From NCBI GenBank assembly GCA_948567375.1, contig OX419759.1:25025493-25089492 (forward strand): 64,000 nt of DNA, read 5' to 3'. Made by a program: the position numbers and the translations under genes. Below the pieces are notes generated by a model. It was not told the origin of the DNA and ran no database searches. It saw only the letters and a list, made by a program, of their open reading frames with translations. Numbering within the stretch: position 1 is the stretch's first letter; every line of letters starts with the position of its first letter. Shown piece after piece: positions 1 through 12,025 of this stretch. The stretch is from Lunularia cruciata (lineage: Eukaryota > Streptophyta > Marchantiopsida > Lunulariales > Lunulariaceae).

Positions 1-235
1 GCAGAAGTACTCAGATGGGGGTACAAAGAGACAAGTCCAAAGAAGGTTGTCTTTGAATCAAGAAGTGAAGGCTGATACAAAGACGGTGTAACAACCTTTC
101 TATGTGGCAATAAAGTACCCTTCAAGAAATGGCGGAGGCAATAGAAGCATGCTTTGACAGTGACAATAAATCAACACACAGAAGAAGGGGAGTCAATTTT
201 GAAATTGACTAAAGAATGATTGCACTTTGGTGTAA

Positions 236-243
236 TATAAAAT
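236..243 (+). promoter_or_regulatory. TATA box 1 of L1, just before the LTR gene
   Basis: TATAAAAT starts 34 nt before the ATG of the LTR gene at 270. The same box and spacing recur in E1's LTRs, and TATA boxes sit in the equivalent place in L2, L8, L11 and L12. A start site 25-35 nt downstream would fall almost on the ATG. Promoter function is inferred. Confidence 0.5.
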
Positions 244-269
244 TGCAATTGCATAGGGGGAAATCAAAT

Positions 270-2847
270 ATGTCAAGTAGATATCTTGTTCCTCTGAGTA
301 GTCGTTCTGTAGTAATGTGTGTCAAGAAGCCAATTGAGAGTGAAATTTTCCAAAGTCCAAAAGGGGTAAGAGTGTCACGTCCAAGAGGGGGAATAGTTTT
401 TCAATGCCAAAGAACTAGAGAGCAAATCATGGCAAAAAGGCCAAGAATGCACTCACAATGAGGAGTTTCACAATTCGGAGGTTAGATATCATAGCACGGA
501 TCAAAGTCTTGAATAGACTTTGAATTACAGTTTTAGCATGGAACTAGAATTTCAGTTTCCCAAGAGTCATGGCAGAGATAGCTGCCAACAATTGTGAGGA
601 AGGCCTGAAGTTGAAGGGAAGAGAGGAAATTTGGCTTGATGGACTGAATTGGATTGGAGATTAGTATTGGGGAAGGAAGCAAGAGAGGCAATTGGGATCA
701 CCTTCTATTGGAAGTGTGATGCTGTAGAGGAGACTGCAAAAATTTGAAATTTGTTCTTTGCTCCACGTACAACTAATGGTTACAAAGTGGAGTCCTATCA
801 AGAACTGATAAAACAAAGCATCATAGGAGCAATAATGGCCATGTTCAAATGAGGGTGAACGACATACATGAATATGCAGTAGGTAGTCTTCTTTCACCAG
901 ATGTTTGTAGGAATGAAGGGGAACTGGGCAAAGTGCTTCCACCAACAAACAAGGCCGATGATTGTCAATTAAAATACTGATTCACCTCCACATTATTCTG
1001 CACCGTTTGCAACACACTTCTACTTTGGGTTGAATTTGCTGACAACGGAGGAGAGGCGGCACATGGTGTCACATTTCCATCATGACCTACGATGCAAAGC
1101 GGATGAAGAAAGCATCACTACATGACTTGCCTATGAGCCAGTGATGATCACTTCATCAAAATGAGATAGACCAAGAGGGTGGAAGGAAGAATTCCAAAGA
1201 CAAAGAAGCGGACTAAACCCAAAGAGTAAGTGTTGCCTCCAACACAACGGAAGACCCAAAGACTTACTCTATGAGGTAAGATGGCGATAAAGGAAGAGAC
1301 TTCAGAAACCAAGTCTAAAGGGGAGATAGGGTCTTTAGGAGGAGACTCAGAAGAAGCGGAGCTCACATTGCAAAGTGAGGAATCCGGAAGTGAGAGTGAA
1401 GGTGGAGAAGAAGTTCAGCAATTGGCTAAAGCGGAAGGAGATGAAGAAATTCATGTAGCAATTGACCATATGGAGGGAATTGATAATGCCTGTTTAGCCA
1501 TGGTTGTGGAGGAGATGAAGGCCGAACCAAAGCAGGAAGATTACAAGGGAGGCATATACAAGAAAGCAACAATAGAAGACCCTGCAAGACCAAGTTCAGC
1601 TAGTAAGGAAGAAGGAAGCTTGGATGCAATATTGCTCAAAGTATGAAGATCAAGACTTTGGGAGAAGGAGCTGGCAGAAGATGCAAAGTAGAAAGATGGA
1701 GCCAAAGATGAAGAGAATTTTGGAGCAGTGCGGTATTTAACATAGATTGTGACTTCATTATTGGAACTGTTGAAGATGTAGCAGAAGGTAATCCCACAAG
1801 ATCGTATGAAGGTGAAGAATGAGTTGCAGATGGCAAAGTATCTGCTAGACAAAGTGAAGGGATTGTGGGAAAGTATAGGCCAAAGAGAAGAAGAAGCTAA
1901 GGAGCTTCGGGTGGATAGAGTCTTGAAGAAGAAGGCTTTAGAGAACTTGCAAGAGAGTTTTGAGAAGAGGGGAAGAGAGATGCAATGTCAAGCCAAAGAT
2001 TGAAGGAGCAGATGATGTTGCTAGTGAAGATGAAAGAGGAAGTCAGTGAAGCTCACATTGAGAGTATTCATGTGAAGGTGATGGCAGCAGTGATGGAGCA
2101 GGAGTTAGAGGGTCTGAAGAAGAGTGCAACACGGAAAGATCAAAAATGGTAGAGAGTTGTTGAATTTGACATCAAGAGGGAGAAAGACTAAGAGACTTGG
2201 TAAGGAGTGTTGAGCTACAAAGTTCTTAGTATGCGGAGGAGAAGAAGATGCTTGCTATTGAGTACAAAGATGAGTTGAAGATGTACCGAGAAGAGTTGAG
2301 AGTAGAGTGATCTTGGGGGTATGCATCACACTCAGTAGGCAAAGTTGTTGGGCGATTAAGGGCAATGATGAGCACGGAGGCTAAAGGAAAGTTGGAGGAA
2401 GCAAGACTGCGCAAATTGAAATTGCTTGTGTGGGAAACTCAGAAGGGGAGAGCAAAGGATGTAGACATGAACACTCTTCTGATTTGTTTAAGGGAGAGAG
2501 TAGATAGGAAGATGTTGGAAGTAGGAGACAATGTAAGTCTCAGATTAGATTTAGTGAATTCAAATTTAGAGAAAATTAGGAGTAGTGTGGTGAAGGAGAA
2601 GAAATTTGAAGTTGTAGGAGTAGGAGTATAGGTGTCTTTGGATTTGACATATGAGACATTAGAGAAGAGTGGTTCAGAAGATAAAGAGTAAGATAGATTA
2701 CCCATGAGTGCGATTGTAGTTCATAGTGAAGAAGTAGTAGAAATAGTGAAGGATTTGGTAGTTGAAGATAGACCTAAAGAAGGAGAAGAAGTAGGAAGAT
2801 CATCGGGTTTGGAAGCCAAAGAAGAAGTAGACATTGGATCAGAGTAG
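270..2847 (+). pseudogene. LTR-borne gene, copy in L1 (decayed)
   Basis: About 860 codons in the ancestral frame, broken by many stops and frameshifts. The first 64 codons are open from ATG 270 (MSSRYLVPLSS) and match the N-terminus of the L9 copy. The middle (about 770-1100) keeps traces of the NGYKVES, VVFFHQMF and HHY blocks. An acidic stretch of about 120 codons is open at 1281-1646. The distal part (1806-2631) is coiled coil with the conserved LREVDRK-type block, and the frame ends in EVDIGSE plus TAG at 2845-2847. It belongs to the same subfamily as L9. Function unknown. Confidence 0.75.
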
Positions 2848-2964
2848 TAACAATTTTGAGATATGAAGAGGCAGATATGAACATGTGCATTGTCATTTTG
2901 GATCTACAGGTTGGTAGAGTTGTTATAGAATGGTATTTTTGTTAGTAATTATTGATTGCTCTTA

Positions 2965-2972
2965 TATTTAAA
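2965..2972 (+). promoter_or_regulatory. TATA-like box 2 of L1, after the LTR gene
   Basis: TATTTAAA lies 118 bp after the LTR-gene stop and about 670 bp before the LTR end. Equivalent boxes sit about 610-670 bp from the LTR end in L2 (4443-4450), L3 (9095-9102), L4 (11897-11904), L8 (29206-29213) and L9 (25864-25871). It is degenerate in L11 (45068-45075). This constant position suggests a second promoter, possibly for the genomic RNA. Confidence 0.45.
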
Positions 2973-3641
2973 GGAGGCATTTGTAGTATATTATTGTTTA
3001 GTATTCCAAATTTTTGAAGATAGATAAAGCAAAGTGCTGTGATTTTAGTGCTTGCTGCTTGAGCTTAATTCGAAGTATCAACTCTGAGTTTGTAATTGTG
3101 AATGTGTGGAGAATTCTGAAGTGCAAGTCAATGGATGTGTTGGATGTTGGATTCCGCAGCCTTGATCTTCATTCTGTGTGTTTGATATTGAGTGAAGTGC
3201 AATCAAAGCAATGCTTTGACAGATCTGAGAGGAATTGTAGTGCTGGTAGTATTCTGCAATTGTGAGTGCAACGTAGTGTTGATGTGAAGCAATTTTGATT
3301 GAGGAAGTTGTACCTTCAGTGGAGGGGTGGAACACAATTTTGGTGAAGTCATTTTGCAATGAAGTGCAGTCTCTAAGAGAATCTGAATCATCACAATCAA
3401 GATTTTTTTGGATAGAATTTGTTATGTTGTGATTATGAGTGTGAATTAGTGACAAGTTGTCAAATTAGTGCTTGTTACTCTCTTTTGGGCATGGTTTCTA
3501 CCCAAGAGACCAAAGAAGAACTTGAGAACAACCATCTTTGTGACGATTGCTTTGTATTTGACCAATTCTGACTAGTATCTCTCCAGCAACAAACTTTACT
3601 TACTTGATTACCACAAAAGTGATATTTGTTGGGTTGTCACA

Positions 3642-3802
3642 CACTTGGAGAGGCTTGTTAGTATATTCTTCAATCAATGTGTTTAAAAGGTTGTGTCTCT
3701 ACTACTATATCACCATCCAATGGAGTTGTTACCAGTAAGGATGAAAAACTCATCCTTCAGTGCATGATTTCCCTTAAACACAATACTCATATGCAAGATG
3801 AC
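3642..3802 (+). other. Short flank between L1 and L2, probably copia
   Basis: About 160 bp of host sequence. It is continuous with the copia remnant beyond L2, because the L2 target duplication ATGAC at 3798-3802 repeats at 7541-7545. No domain is recognisable in the stretch itself. Confidence 0.5.
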
Positions 3803-6800
3803 TGTGACAACCCGGCAAATATCACTTTTGTGGTAATCAGGTAAGAAAAGTTTGTTCCCGCAGAGATACAAGTCAGAAATGTCTAAATACAAAGTCAAAT
3901 AGTAACAATGTAGTTCTTCTTGAGTTCTTTAGTCTCTCAGGTAGAAACCACACCCAATCTCGTCACAAATTCACACTCCTTAATCACAACTCCATCAAAT
4001 CTTTCCAAACAATCTTCATTGTGATGATTCAGGCTCTCCCAAAAATGACACTTCATTGCAAAACAACTTCACCTCAGAATTGTGTTCCACCCTTCCACAG
4101 AAGGCACAACTTCCTCAATCAAAATTGCTTCACATCAACTTTGCGCTGCACTCACAAATGCAGCATACTACCAACACTACAATTCCCCTCGGATCTGTCA
4201 AGGCATTGCTTCAATTGCACTTCACTTAGGATCAAACACACAAAATGAAGATCAAGGCTGCGGAATCCAACATCCAACAAGCACACTGGCTTGCACTTCA
4301 AAATTCTCCCAACACTCACAAACACAAACACAACATTGATACTCGGAATCAAGCTCAAACAACAAGCACTACTTCACAGCACTTTGCTTTATCTATTCTC
4401 AAAATGTTGAGCACTAAACAACATAAGAATGAGAATGCTACTCTTAAATAGTGAAGCAATTGACAATTATCTTCCTAATGTACCTCTTCCTAACAACTCT
4501 ACAAACTTGCAGATCCAAAATAATAATGCACCTCTTCATATCTACTTCTTCAAATCTCAAAACTATTACTGATCTGATCCAATGTCTACTTCTTCCTTGG
4601 CTTTCAAACCCAAACCCAAAGTAACTTTGCTCACTACTAGTCTGTCCTTGGGTTTCATAACTCCTACATCTTCTACCAAATCTAATAGTTCTCTTTCCTG
4701 ATCTGAAATTTCACTAGTGGGTAATCTATCTAACTCCTTATCTCCCGACCCACTCTTCTCTAATGTCTCCAACGGTAACTCCAAAGACATTTGTACTCCT
4801 ACTTCATCTACTTCGGGTTTTTCTCTAACATCTTTCTGAAGTTTATCTATCTCCAATTTTACTAAGTCTAATCAAATTGTGATATTGTCTTCTACCTCCA
4901 ATTTCTTCCTATCTACACAAGTTCTAAGACTAATCAACAATGCATTCAAATTGGTGTCCTTTGCATATCTCCTCCTTGTCTCTTGCACCAACAACTTCAA
5001 CTCGTCCAACCTTGTCTCCTCAATATGCACACTAGCCTCTGTACTCAACATCGCATTCATCCTAATTACAATCTCCTTCAATGGCTCCAGTCTCATCTTC
5101 CTCTCTTGTTCCTAATCTGCAAGCCAATCTTCTCGGAACAATGCCAATTCTACCTCAAACTTGGCTCTCACAACTTCCTTCTCTTTTTCCTTCTGTACAA
5201 TTTTCTTCTCCTGATTGAAAAGTAACTCTCGCAACCTCTCTTCTTCTCTATATCTCACTATCAACTCTCGTTGCCACAGTTGCTTCTTCTCTTCTACACT
5301 CTCCATCACCCTATTGAGCTCTTGTTCCTTCTCGGCTATTCTTGCCATAGCATGGATAATCTCTAATCTCAAATCAGCAAACTGCTGCTTCAAGATCTCA
5401 TTCTCAGCTACTTGTCTCTCCCTTGCTACGTCACTCTACTTCACAAGTTCCTCTCAATTCCTTGCTTCTCTCTTCAAGTTCTCTATCACTTGATTCTGTA
5501 CTATTGTCTCTTCTTGTAGTACCTCACGTTCCTCCTCTCCTCGGATTATACTCCTCTTCAATTCCAAGTTCTCCTCTTCCAATCCGGCTAACACCTGCAA
5601 CACAGTCTTCACCTCTGGACACTTTGACTGCATCTCTTTCTTCTTGTGTTCCAATTTCACCAACAGAGGACACACAACTTTGTTCAGGTACTCCACTCCG
5701 TCACTCACAACTACTTTGTCTTTAGGAGTGATCTCCTTCTTCACCTCTTCTTCTCTTGATATTCACCTTCTTTGCTGCAGTTGTCATATCGGAATAGACG
5801 CGTCACTCCCCGAGCTGGCATTCTTCTCTTCCCTTATCTTGCTTGGACCCGCTTCACACTTTGCCTTTCGCCTAGACCAAACTCCTCTTTGAATTGTAAC
5901 CTTCCTCTCCTCCTACTCTGGCACTTTGTCTTCTAACTTCACGTTACCTTCCTCCTCGAGCTCCATCCTGACGTCTTCTTCTGCTGTGGGTACCAATGTC
6001 ATCTTCCCGCCTTTGTTGCTGTCACTACTCATGTCTCCACTCTGTAGTGTGAGCTTGGGTTCTTCCTCACGTTCCAAGTCTTTGGACTTGCACTTGGCTT
6101 TGCCTTCCAATGCTTCTTCCGACGACGCAATTACTACCATACCTTTCCTTGGGTTTACCCTTCTAGTCTTCTGAGGTCTTGTTCTCTCAACATCTTTGCC
6201 TTCTCCTTGTTGACTCTTCTTTGACTTTAGAGTACTCACGTCCACTTGCACACTCTTCCCTATCTACACGTAGTACTCATCGCTGCATCTGATCTGAAGA
6301 ATGTTCTATTGCTCCTCTGCGTTGACCTCCTTTCTTAAGTCGGGATGAAAATATGACACCATTCTGTTGCATTCTGCCGCATTGAGCAGATTCAGCCCCA
6401 CGTGCTGCAAATGGCACAATGTAATGCAGAGGTGATTTATCTCGCAAGTCCCACACCATCTGTCTTGTTCGCCCATGGAAGCACCTTGCCTAGTTAATTG
6501 GCTCTCTTGCAAACATCTTATGGAAGAACACCGCTTGGTGCTTCATCACATAAGTCATTCTCCCCGGCTTCAAGATTGCCATGAGAGCACCCACAATCCC
6601 TCTCTTGACAAGATCCTTGTAACTCTCTACTTTGTACCCATTCTTTGTACACTTCAAAGAGAATGCATCCCTCACTTCTTGGGTTTCTTTGGCTACCTCT
6701 CCCTTCCCCAAGAACGTGGCACCCTACTCCACGCCTGCCTCTCTTCTGAGTACTAATCTCCAATCCGACTCCGTCCAGCAAGCCAGATTTCCTCTCATCT

Positions 6801-7540
6801 TCCTTAGGGCCATCAAGACATTTTCTCTTGATTATCTCGGTCATGAATTGTGGAAAGCTCACATTCCAATTCCACGCCAAGAATGTGATCCGAAGTCGGC
6901 TCAAGACTTTGATTCTTGCAATCACATCTAACCTCCAAGTTGCATGATTCTCACTGTGAATTTGGAGTTCTTCTTTCCTCCTCCCATCTTTCTTTCTTCC
7001 TCACTATCTCTCGGATTAGCTCTCTCAAATTCTCCTCTACACACCAACACGTCTTCAACTCTACTTCCCTTCCCACGATCTCTTGTAGGATGACTCCTCA
7101 ACGGCAAAGGAAAATTGCTTGATATTGCTTTGTCCTTAGCTCAATTTTATAGAGTCGTGCCTTCTTTGTCGCTCTTCAATTTGAGTTTCTACCAAGAAAT
7201 CACACCTCTTGCATGCTCTTGTCACTATCAAGTGTCCTTCACGTGTATGACCGCCGGCTTTTGAACGGTCCTTTCTTGAATTACTAGCCCCGAAGAAAAT
7301 TTGTTACACTGTCCTTGCCTCGGGTTGAGCACCCCCTGATACGAAGACTTCTTACTTTGGATTGTATGCTAATAGGGCAAGTCTGAGTACTTTGCCTTAT
7401 GACCCAAAGCCACGTTACCTTAGGTTTCATCCCAAAGACTCTTTTCTTTGCCTTCTTTGGCCATACAGGTGCAATCTGACTTCTCTATACACTTCTTCTT
7501 CTCCATTTAAAAAAACAAAACAAAAAATGTGGGTACCACA
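3803..7540 (-). repeat. L2: solo LTR with exact target duplication
   Basis: A complete 3738-bp minus-strand LTR. On the minus strand it begins TGTGGTACCCACA at 7540 and ends GTTGTCACA at 3803. It is flanked by the direct repeat ATGAC (3798-3802 and 7541-7545). No internal retroviral sequence adjoins it, so it is a solo LTR left by recombination between two LTRs. It carries the whole LTR gene, which shows that the gene is part of the LTR. Host sequence on both sides is the copia remnant. Confidence 0.93.
4566..7125 (-). pseudogene. LTR-borne gene, copy in L2 (near complete, several stops)
   Basis: Ancestral frame of about 853 codons. The expected ATG at 7125 is now ATA. The N-terminal region (about 6490-7125) has the NGYKVESYKDL block and an MKHQAVFFHKMF block. 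An acidic/basic linker follows (5913-6251), with NPRKGMVV and several DSN/EE runs. The coiled coil (4566-5744) is long and mostly open, with in-frame stops near 5453, 5115 and 4873. It ends EVDIGSDQ. The stop near 5453 occupies the same codon as one in L11, either inherited or a true end of a first cistron. It groups with L11 rather than L1/L9. Function unknown. Confidence 0.8.
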
Positions 7541-8439
7541 ATGACATCTCAATGGATATGCCTACTATATCAAAAATAGCACAAGGAGAGGTGACCAATC
7601 AAGTACCTAGTCCAAGAAAATCTCAAAGGGTGAAACACCATGTTAGGAAATTTTTGCATGAAGGTTTTCTCATTACACATCATGCATATATGACTACTAT
7701 TTTGCAAGAGCATGAACCAGCCATCTTGGGAGATGCTCTATAACAAGAATAGTGGGTTGCTGCCATGCAAGTAGAACTATTTGCTCTCTACCACCAACAC
7801 ATATGGGAGCTAGTGGATCTACCTTTTGATCATATGGCTATTGGTTGTAGATAGGTCATTTGTATCAAGCATAATTTTCATGGCTTTATGAGCAAGTACA
7901 AGGTACACTTGGTGCAAAGAGTTAGCAATTTGGCATGGAAGATAATGAGAATTTAGTCCCATTTCCAAGATGGCCACCATTCATACAATGGTTGCAATTG
8001 TTGTTCAACAAGGATGGTAGCTACACTAGATGGACTTCATTTCTCAACAACAATCTTGACAACATGGTCTACATGGTACAACAACCTAGTTTTGAGGATC
8101 TATGATTTCTATCTCAAGTCTGCAAGTTGCAAAAAGCACTCTTTGGCTTGAAACAAGCACCCAAGGGTTGGTATGCAAAGATTAATTCCTTCTTGGAAGC
8201 TTGTGAATTTGTTATTTGTCCATTTGATCCTACTTTGTATGTTTTAAGGGAAGTAGATTAGGATTTGAAAGTCATCATCTATGAAGATGATGTCATTATC
8301 ATTAGTAGCTATGAGAAGGTAGTGCCTCATCTTAAGGAGTACTTAAACATCCAATTTGAGAAGCATGATCTAGGTGGTCTTAGATATTTCTTAGGTGTGG
8401 AGTTTGTTAGGGATGGATAGGATATGTGACTTGGGCAAT
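7541..8439 (+). pseudogene. Copia reverse transcriptase region, decayed
   Basis: This is the start of the RT domain of a Ty1/copia element, which would copy element RNA into cDNA in cytoplasmic particles. Visible blocks are ELFALYHQHIWELVDLP (copia N-terminal RT), SKYKVHLVQ, FGLKQAPKGWY near 8140-8175, an IYEDDVIII active-site block near 8277-8303 (YEDD where YVDD is usual), and FLGVEF near 8390. Stops and frameshifts are frequent. The reading is interrupted at 8439 by L3 and resumes at 10330. It is the oldest layer in this part of the window. Confidence 0.8.
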
Positions 8440-10329
8440 TGTGACAACCCGACAAATATCACTTTTGCGGTAATTGGGTAACTAAAATTTGTTCTTGTAG
8501 AGATACGAGTCAGAACTGTCCAAATACAAAGTCAAACAATAACATGTAGTTCTTCTTGATTGCATCTTTAATCTCTCAGGTAGAAACCACACCCAAAAGA
8601 GAGAAACAAGCATTGATTCTCAATCTTGTCACAAATTCACACTCCTTAATCACAACTCCCTCAACTCTTCCCAAACAATCTTGATTGTGATGATTCCGGC
8701 TCTCCCAAAAATGGCACTTCATTGTAAAACAACTTCACCTTGGAATTTTGTTCCACCCTTCCACTAAAGGCACAACTTCCTCAATCCAAATTGCTTCTTA
8801 TCAACTTCACACTGCACTCACAAATGCAAAATACTACCAACACAACAATTTCAAGGCATTGCTTTGTTGCACTTCACTCAGGATCAAACAGACAGAATGA
8901 AGATCAAGGTTGTGGAATCCAACATCCAAGAAACACACTAACTTGCACCTAAATTTCTCCAAACACTCACAAACACAATTGCAAAGCTGATACTCGGAAT
9001 CAAGCTCAAGCAACGAGCACTGCTTCACAACACTTCACTTTATCTTTTCTCAGAAATAATGAGCACTGAACAACATGATACTGCAAATGCCACTCTTAAA
9101 TAGTGAAGAAATCGACAATTATCTTCCTAATGTACCTCTTCCTAACAACTCTACAAACTTGCAGATCCAAGATGACAATGCACATCTTCATATCTGCCTC
9201 TTCAAATCTCAAAAACTGTTACTAATCCAATCCAGTGTCTACTTCTTCCTCAGCTTTTAAACCTGATCCCGAAGTAACTTCACTTCCTACTACTCTATCC
9301 TCGGGTTTCACAACTCTTATTTCCTCTACCAATTCTACTAATTCTCCACTCTAATCTACAATTCCTATCACAAGTAGTCCTTTTAAATCTCTATCTTCCA
9401 CCCACTCTTCTCTAAAGTGTCAATGTCAAATCCAAAGACACCTGCACTCCTATCTTCCTTACTTTGGGTTTAACTATTATCAATTACTTTACTAATTCTA
9501 TTGTGTCATCATCAAGAATTGTAATTGAAAGCATGAATACACTATCTACACCTTCAATTTATAATCCACTTTCCCACAATCACTCATGTAATTGACCCAA
9601 AGACACTTATTGTTTGATTTTTCACTTTGGGTTTATTCACTACTGTTACTTCTCCTTCAATTCATGTTCCATCTTCAATCAGAATTGAAATTTAAGTCAT
9701 GGGTATCCTAACTATCTTCTTTCCTTACTCTAACTTCCTCTAATCCTTCGGGCAAAACTCTCGAAGTCACCTTCATTGCACTTTGAGGTCTGACTTCCTT
9801 GGGTTGAATCATATTTGTCTTGAGGTAAAGTCCTTAGACCCGAAGTCCGAAGTACGAAGTCCGAAGTCACATTGACCCGAAGACACCAAACTACTTTGTA
9901 CATCTACTCCCAAAACTTCAAATGCTTGTAACTTCTTCTATAAACCTTCAAACTTTGCGATTTTGATGGCAATAGGAAGCAATAAAAGAGACGCTTCCAA
10001 CGAGATATATTACGCTTGATTTGGACTTGTGATCATTGAGATATAGCCCTCGCAGTATTCCTGAGTTGTAACCTTCATTCCGATGTGAAGAAACCCTCCT
10101 TCGGTGTCTGGTCCGAGTTTTTCCCTCCTCTGACACGAAGTAAGCTTCTTTGGGTTTGATTCTGTCTGAGTCCTTCTTCCTCTTACACAAAGTCAACTCT
10201 CTCAAGCTTGATCAAAACACACCTTTCGACTCATTTCTTCTCCATTTGGTTTCAATTTGGTTTCAATGTGGTTTCAACAAGGCACTTCTTCTTCAAAACT
10301 CGTCCAAAATGAAAAATGTAGGTACCACG
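8440..10329 (-). repeat. L3: internally deleted solo LTR
   Basis: Minus-strand LTR of 1890 bp flanked by GCAAT (8435-8439 and 10330-10334). Its minus-strand 5' end reads CGTGGTACC where TG is expected, a single substitution. The conserved 3' part (8440-9220) is intact, but most of the LTR gene is gone. The U3-side part holds clustered CCGAAGTC repeats at about 9840-9868. It splits the copia RT/RNase H gene. Confidence 0.9.
9222..9480 (-). pseudogene. LTR-borne gene, C-terminal scrap in L3
   Basis: Only the last 80 or so codons of the LTR gene remain. They are recognised by the tail that elsewhere reads EVDIGSE and the preceding acidic stretch. The globular domain and nearly all of the coiled coil are deleted. 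Confidence 0.55.
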
Positions 10330-11231
10330 GCAATGTCAATATGCTATATATACACTAAAGAGATGGTCTATTGGAATGTAAGCTTGTAACTATAGCTTTG
10401 GAGCATAAATATCACTTTGGTATTGATGATAGTGAGCTACTTGTTAATCTCCATGGATATAAGCAGATGGTTGGTAGTCTCATCTATTTGACTATCACTG
10501 GACATGACTTGAGTTATATGGTTGGATTTGTCAACCAATTTGTGCACACATCACTTTATGGTTGTCAATGCATTTTTTGATGTGTCAAATTCACATCACA
10601 CTTTAGTCTTCACTACACTTTTGGTGTATCACTTGTACTAAATGGTAACATTGATGCAAATTGTGCAAGGAGTGTCCTTGACAAGAGATCTACTTCAAAA
10701 TACATGTTTGGACTTGGGAGTGCTATTGTGAGTTGAGCTTCTAAGAAATAGTCAATTGTAGCTCTATCTTCCACTAGGTAAAGTATTGTGGAGCCATCAA
10801 TGCTACTAGTGAAGTTTTTTGGCTTTGGAGTTTGCTTTCTAACATTGGTGTGAATTTTTTATTTCCTATTGTATTGTATATAGATAATATAATATGAGTA
10901 GCATAAAGTTGGCTAGTAATCTTGTGTTTCATATTAGGACTAAGCACATTGAGATGCACTATCATTTTTTAGAGACAAGGTTCTAGTAAGGCAGATTGAG
11001 CTTTAAGTTTTTTAGCACAAGAGAGAAAATAGTTGATGCTTTTATCTAGAGATAATTTTGAGTCTTTCAAAATTTGTCTCAATGTAAAGGATATTGAGTT
11101 GAGCTTGAAGTGGAGTGCTGGTACTATCTCAAGCTTGTAGTGATTTAGTTAGCAACTCAATTCTTATTGAAAATTAAATTTGGTTCTAGGGTTCATATAT
11201 ACACTTTTGGTACATGAGAGGAATACCCATT
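10330..11231 (+). pseudogene. Copia RT end and RNase H, decayed
   Basis: Continuation of the copia pol after L3. Frames around 10371-10580 encode LLVNLHGYKQMVGSLIYLT and LSYMVGFVNQF, the conserved segment between RT and RNase H. Further on, the KRSTSKYMFGLGSG block (about 10690-10725), a SKKxSIVALSS block (about 10740-10775) and RTKHIEMHYHF (about 10936-10968) mark RNase H. The end matches the copia C-terminus (about 11000-11110). Many stops are present. After 11150 no coding is visible up to L4. Confidence 0.8.
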
Positions 11232-12025
11232 TGTGACAACCTGACAAATATCACTTTTGTGGTAATCAAGTAAGCAAAGTTTGTTCTTGTAGAGATATGA
11301 TTCATAAATGGTAAAACACAAAGTAAAACAATCACAATGTAGTTCTTCTTGATTGCATCTTTAATCTCTCAGGTAGAAACCACACCCAAAAGAGAGTAAC
11401 AACCATTGAATGTAGTCTCGGCACAACAATTTGTCACCCATAATCACAAATCTTTCAAGTCTGTCCAAACAAACTTGATTTTGATGATTTGGTCTCTCCC
11501 AAAAATGGCTACTTCATTATAAAATGATTTTACCTTGGAATTGTGTTCCACTCCTCCATGGAAGGCATAGCTTCCTTGATCAAAATTTCTTTACATCAAC
11601 ACCACACTTCACTCATATACATAAAATACTACCAACACTACAATTCCTCTCAGATCTGTCAAGGCATTGCTTTGATTGCTTTCCACTAAGGATCAAACAC
11701 ATATAATGGAATCAAAGATGTAGACTCCAACATCTAACACTTAGAATTGCACTTAGAATTTCTCCCAACACTCACAAACACACACACAGTTGATACTCGG
11801 AATTAAGCTCAAGCAACGAGTATTGCTTTAAAGCACTTTGCTTTATCTATTCTCAAGAATATGAATACTGAACAATAATGCACTACAAATGCCCCCTTTA
11901 AATAGGCAAAACTCTTTAGTAGTTATCTAACTTCCTAAACCAATTCATGACAACTTTACCAACTTGCAAATTCAAAATGACAATGCATCTTTTCATATCT
12001 GCCCCTTTCTATCTCAAAACTATTA

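Larger units (their letters stand above)
1..3641 (+). repeat. L1: gene-bearing gypsy LTR, 5' end outside the window
   Basis: Plus-strand copy of the window's dominant LTR. Its start lies before base 1. It ends in GGGTTGTCACA at 3641, the same terminus as the other copies. In order it holds the end of U3, a TATA box at 236-243, the 850-codon LTR gene (270-2847), a second TATA-like box at 2965-2972, and about 670 bp of conserved non-coding sequence. No primer-binding site follows the end, so it is a solo LTR or a 3' LTR. The flank resembles the copia remnant seen on both sides of L2. Confidence 0.85.

Noticed and set aside
3014-3455. Small frames in the conserved 3' part of the LTRs (also 4082-4339, 8740-9028, 44706-44982)
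   Set aside because: Short, present on both strands, with stops at different places between copies. Conservation there looks like non-coding LTR sequence.
3795-3830. TGTGACAAC / GTTGTCACA ends as terminal inverted repeats of a DNA transposon
   Set aside because: These are one and the same LTR end seen on opposite strands. The other end is TGTGGTACCCACA, with 5-bp duplications, PPT and PBS next to it.
5423-5892. Ser/Leu/Thr-rich plus-strand frames opposite the coiled-coil region
   Set aside because: Antisense shadows of Glu/Lys/Leu-rich minus-strand coding; the same happens at 12261-13238, 26281-27324, 29376-29973 and 45340-46185.
4566-7130. LTR gene as an additional ORF between pol and the 3' LTR (as in Tat elements)
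   Set aside because: Solo LTRs L2 and L9 carry it entirely between exact target duplications, and L12 carries its start in a 5' LTR, so it lies within the LTR.
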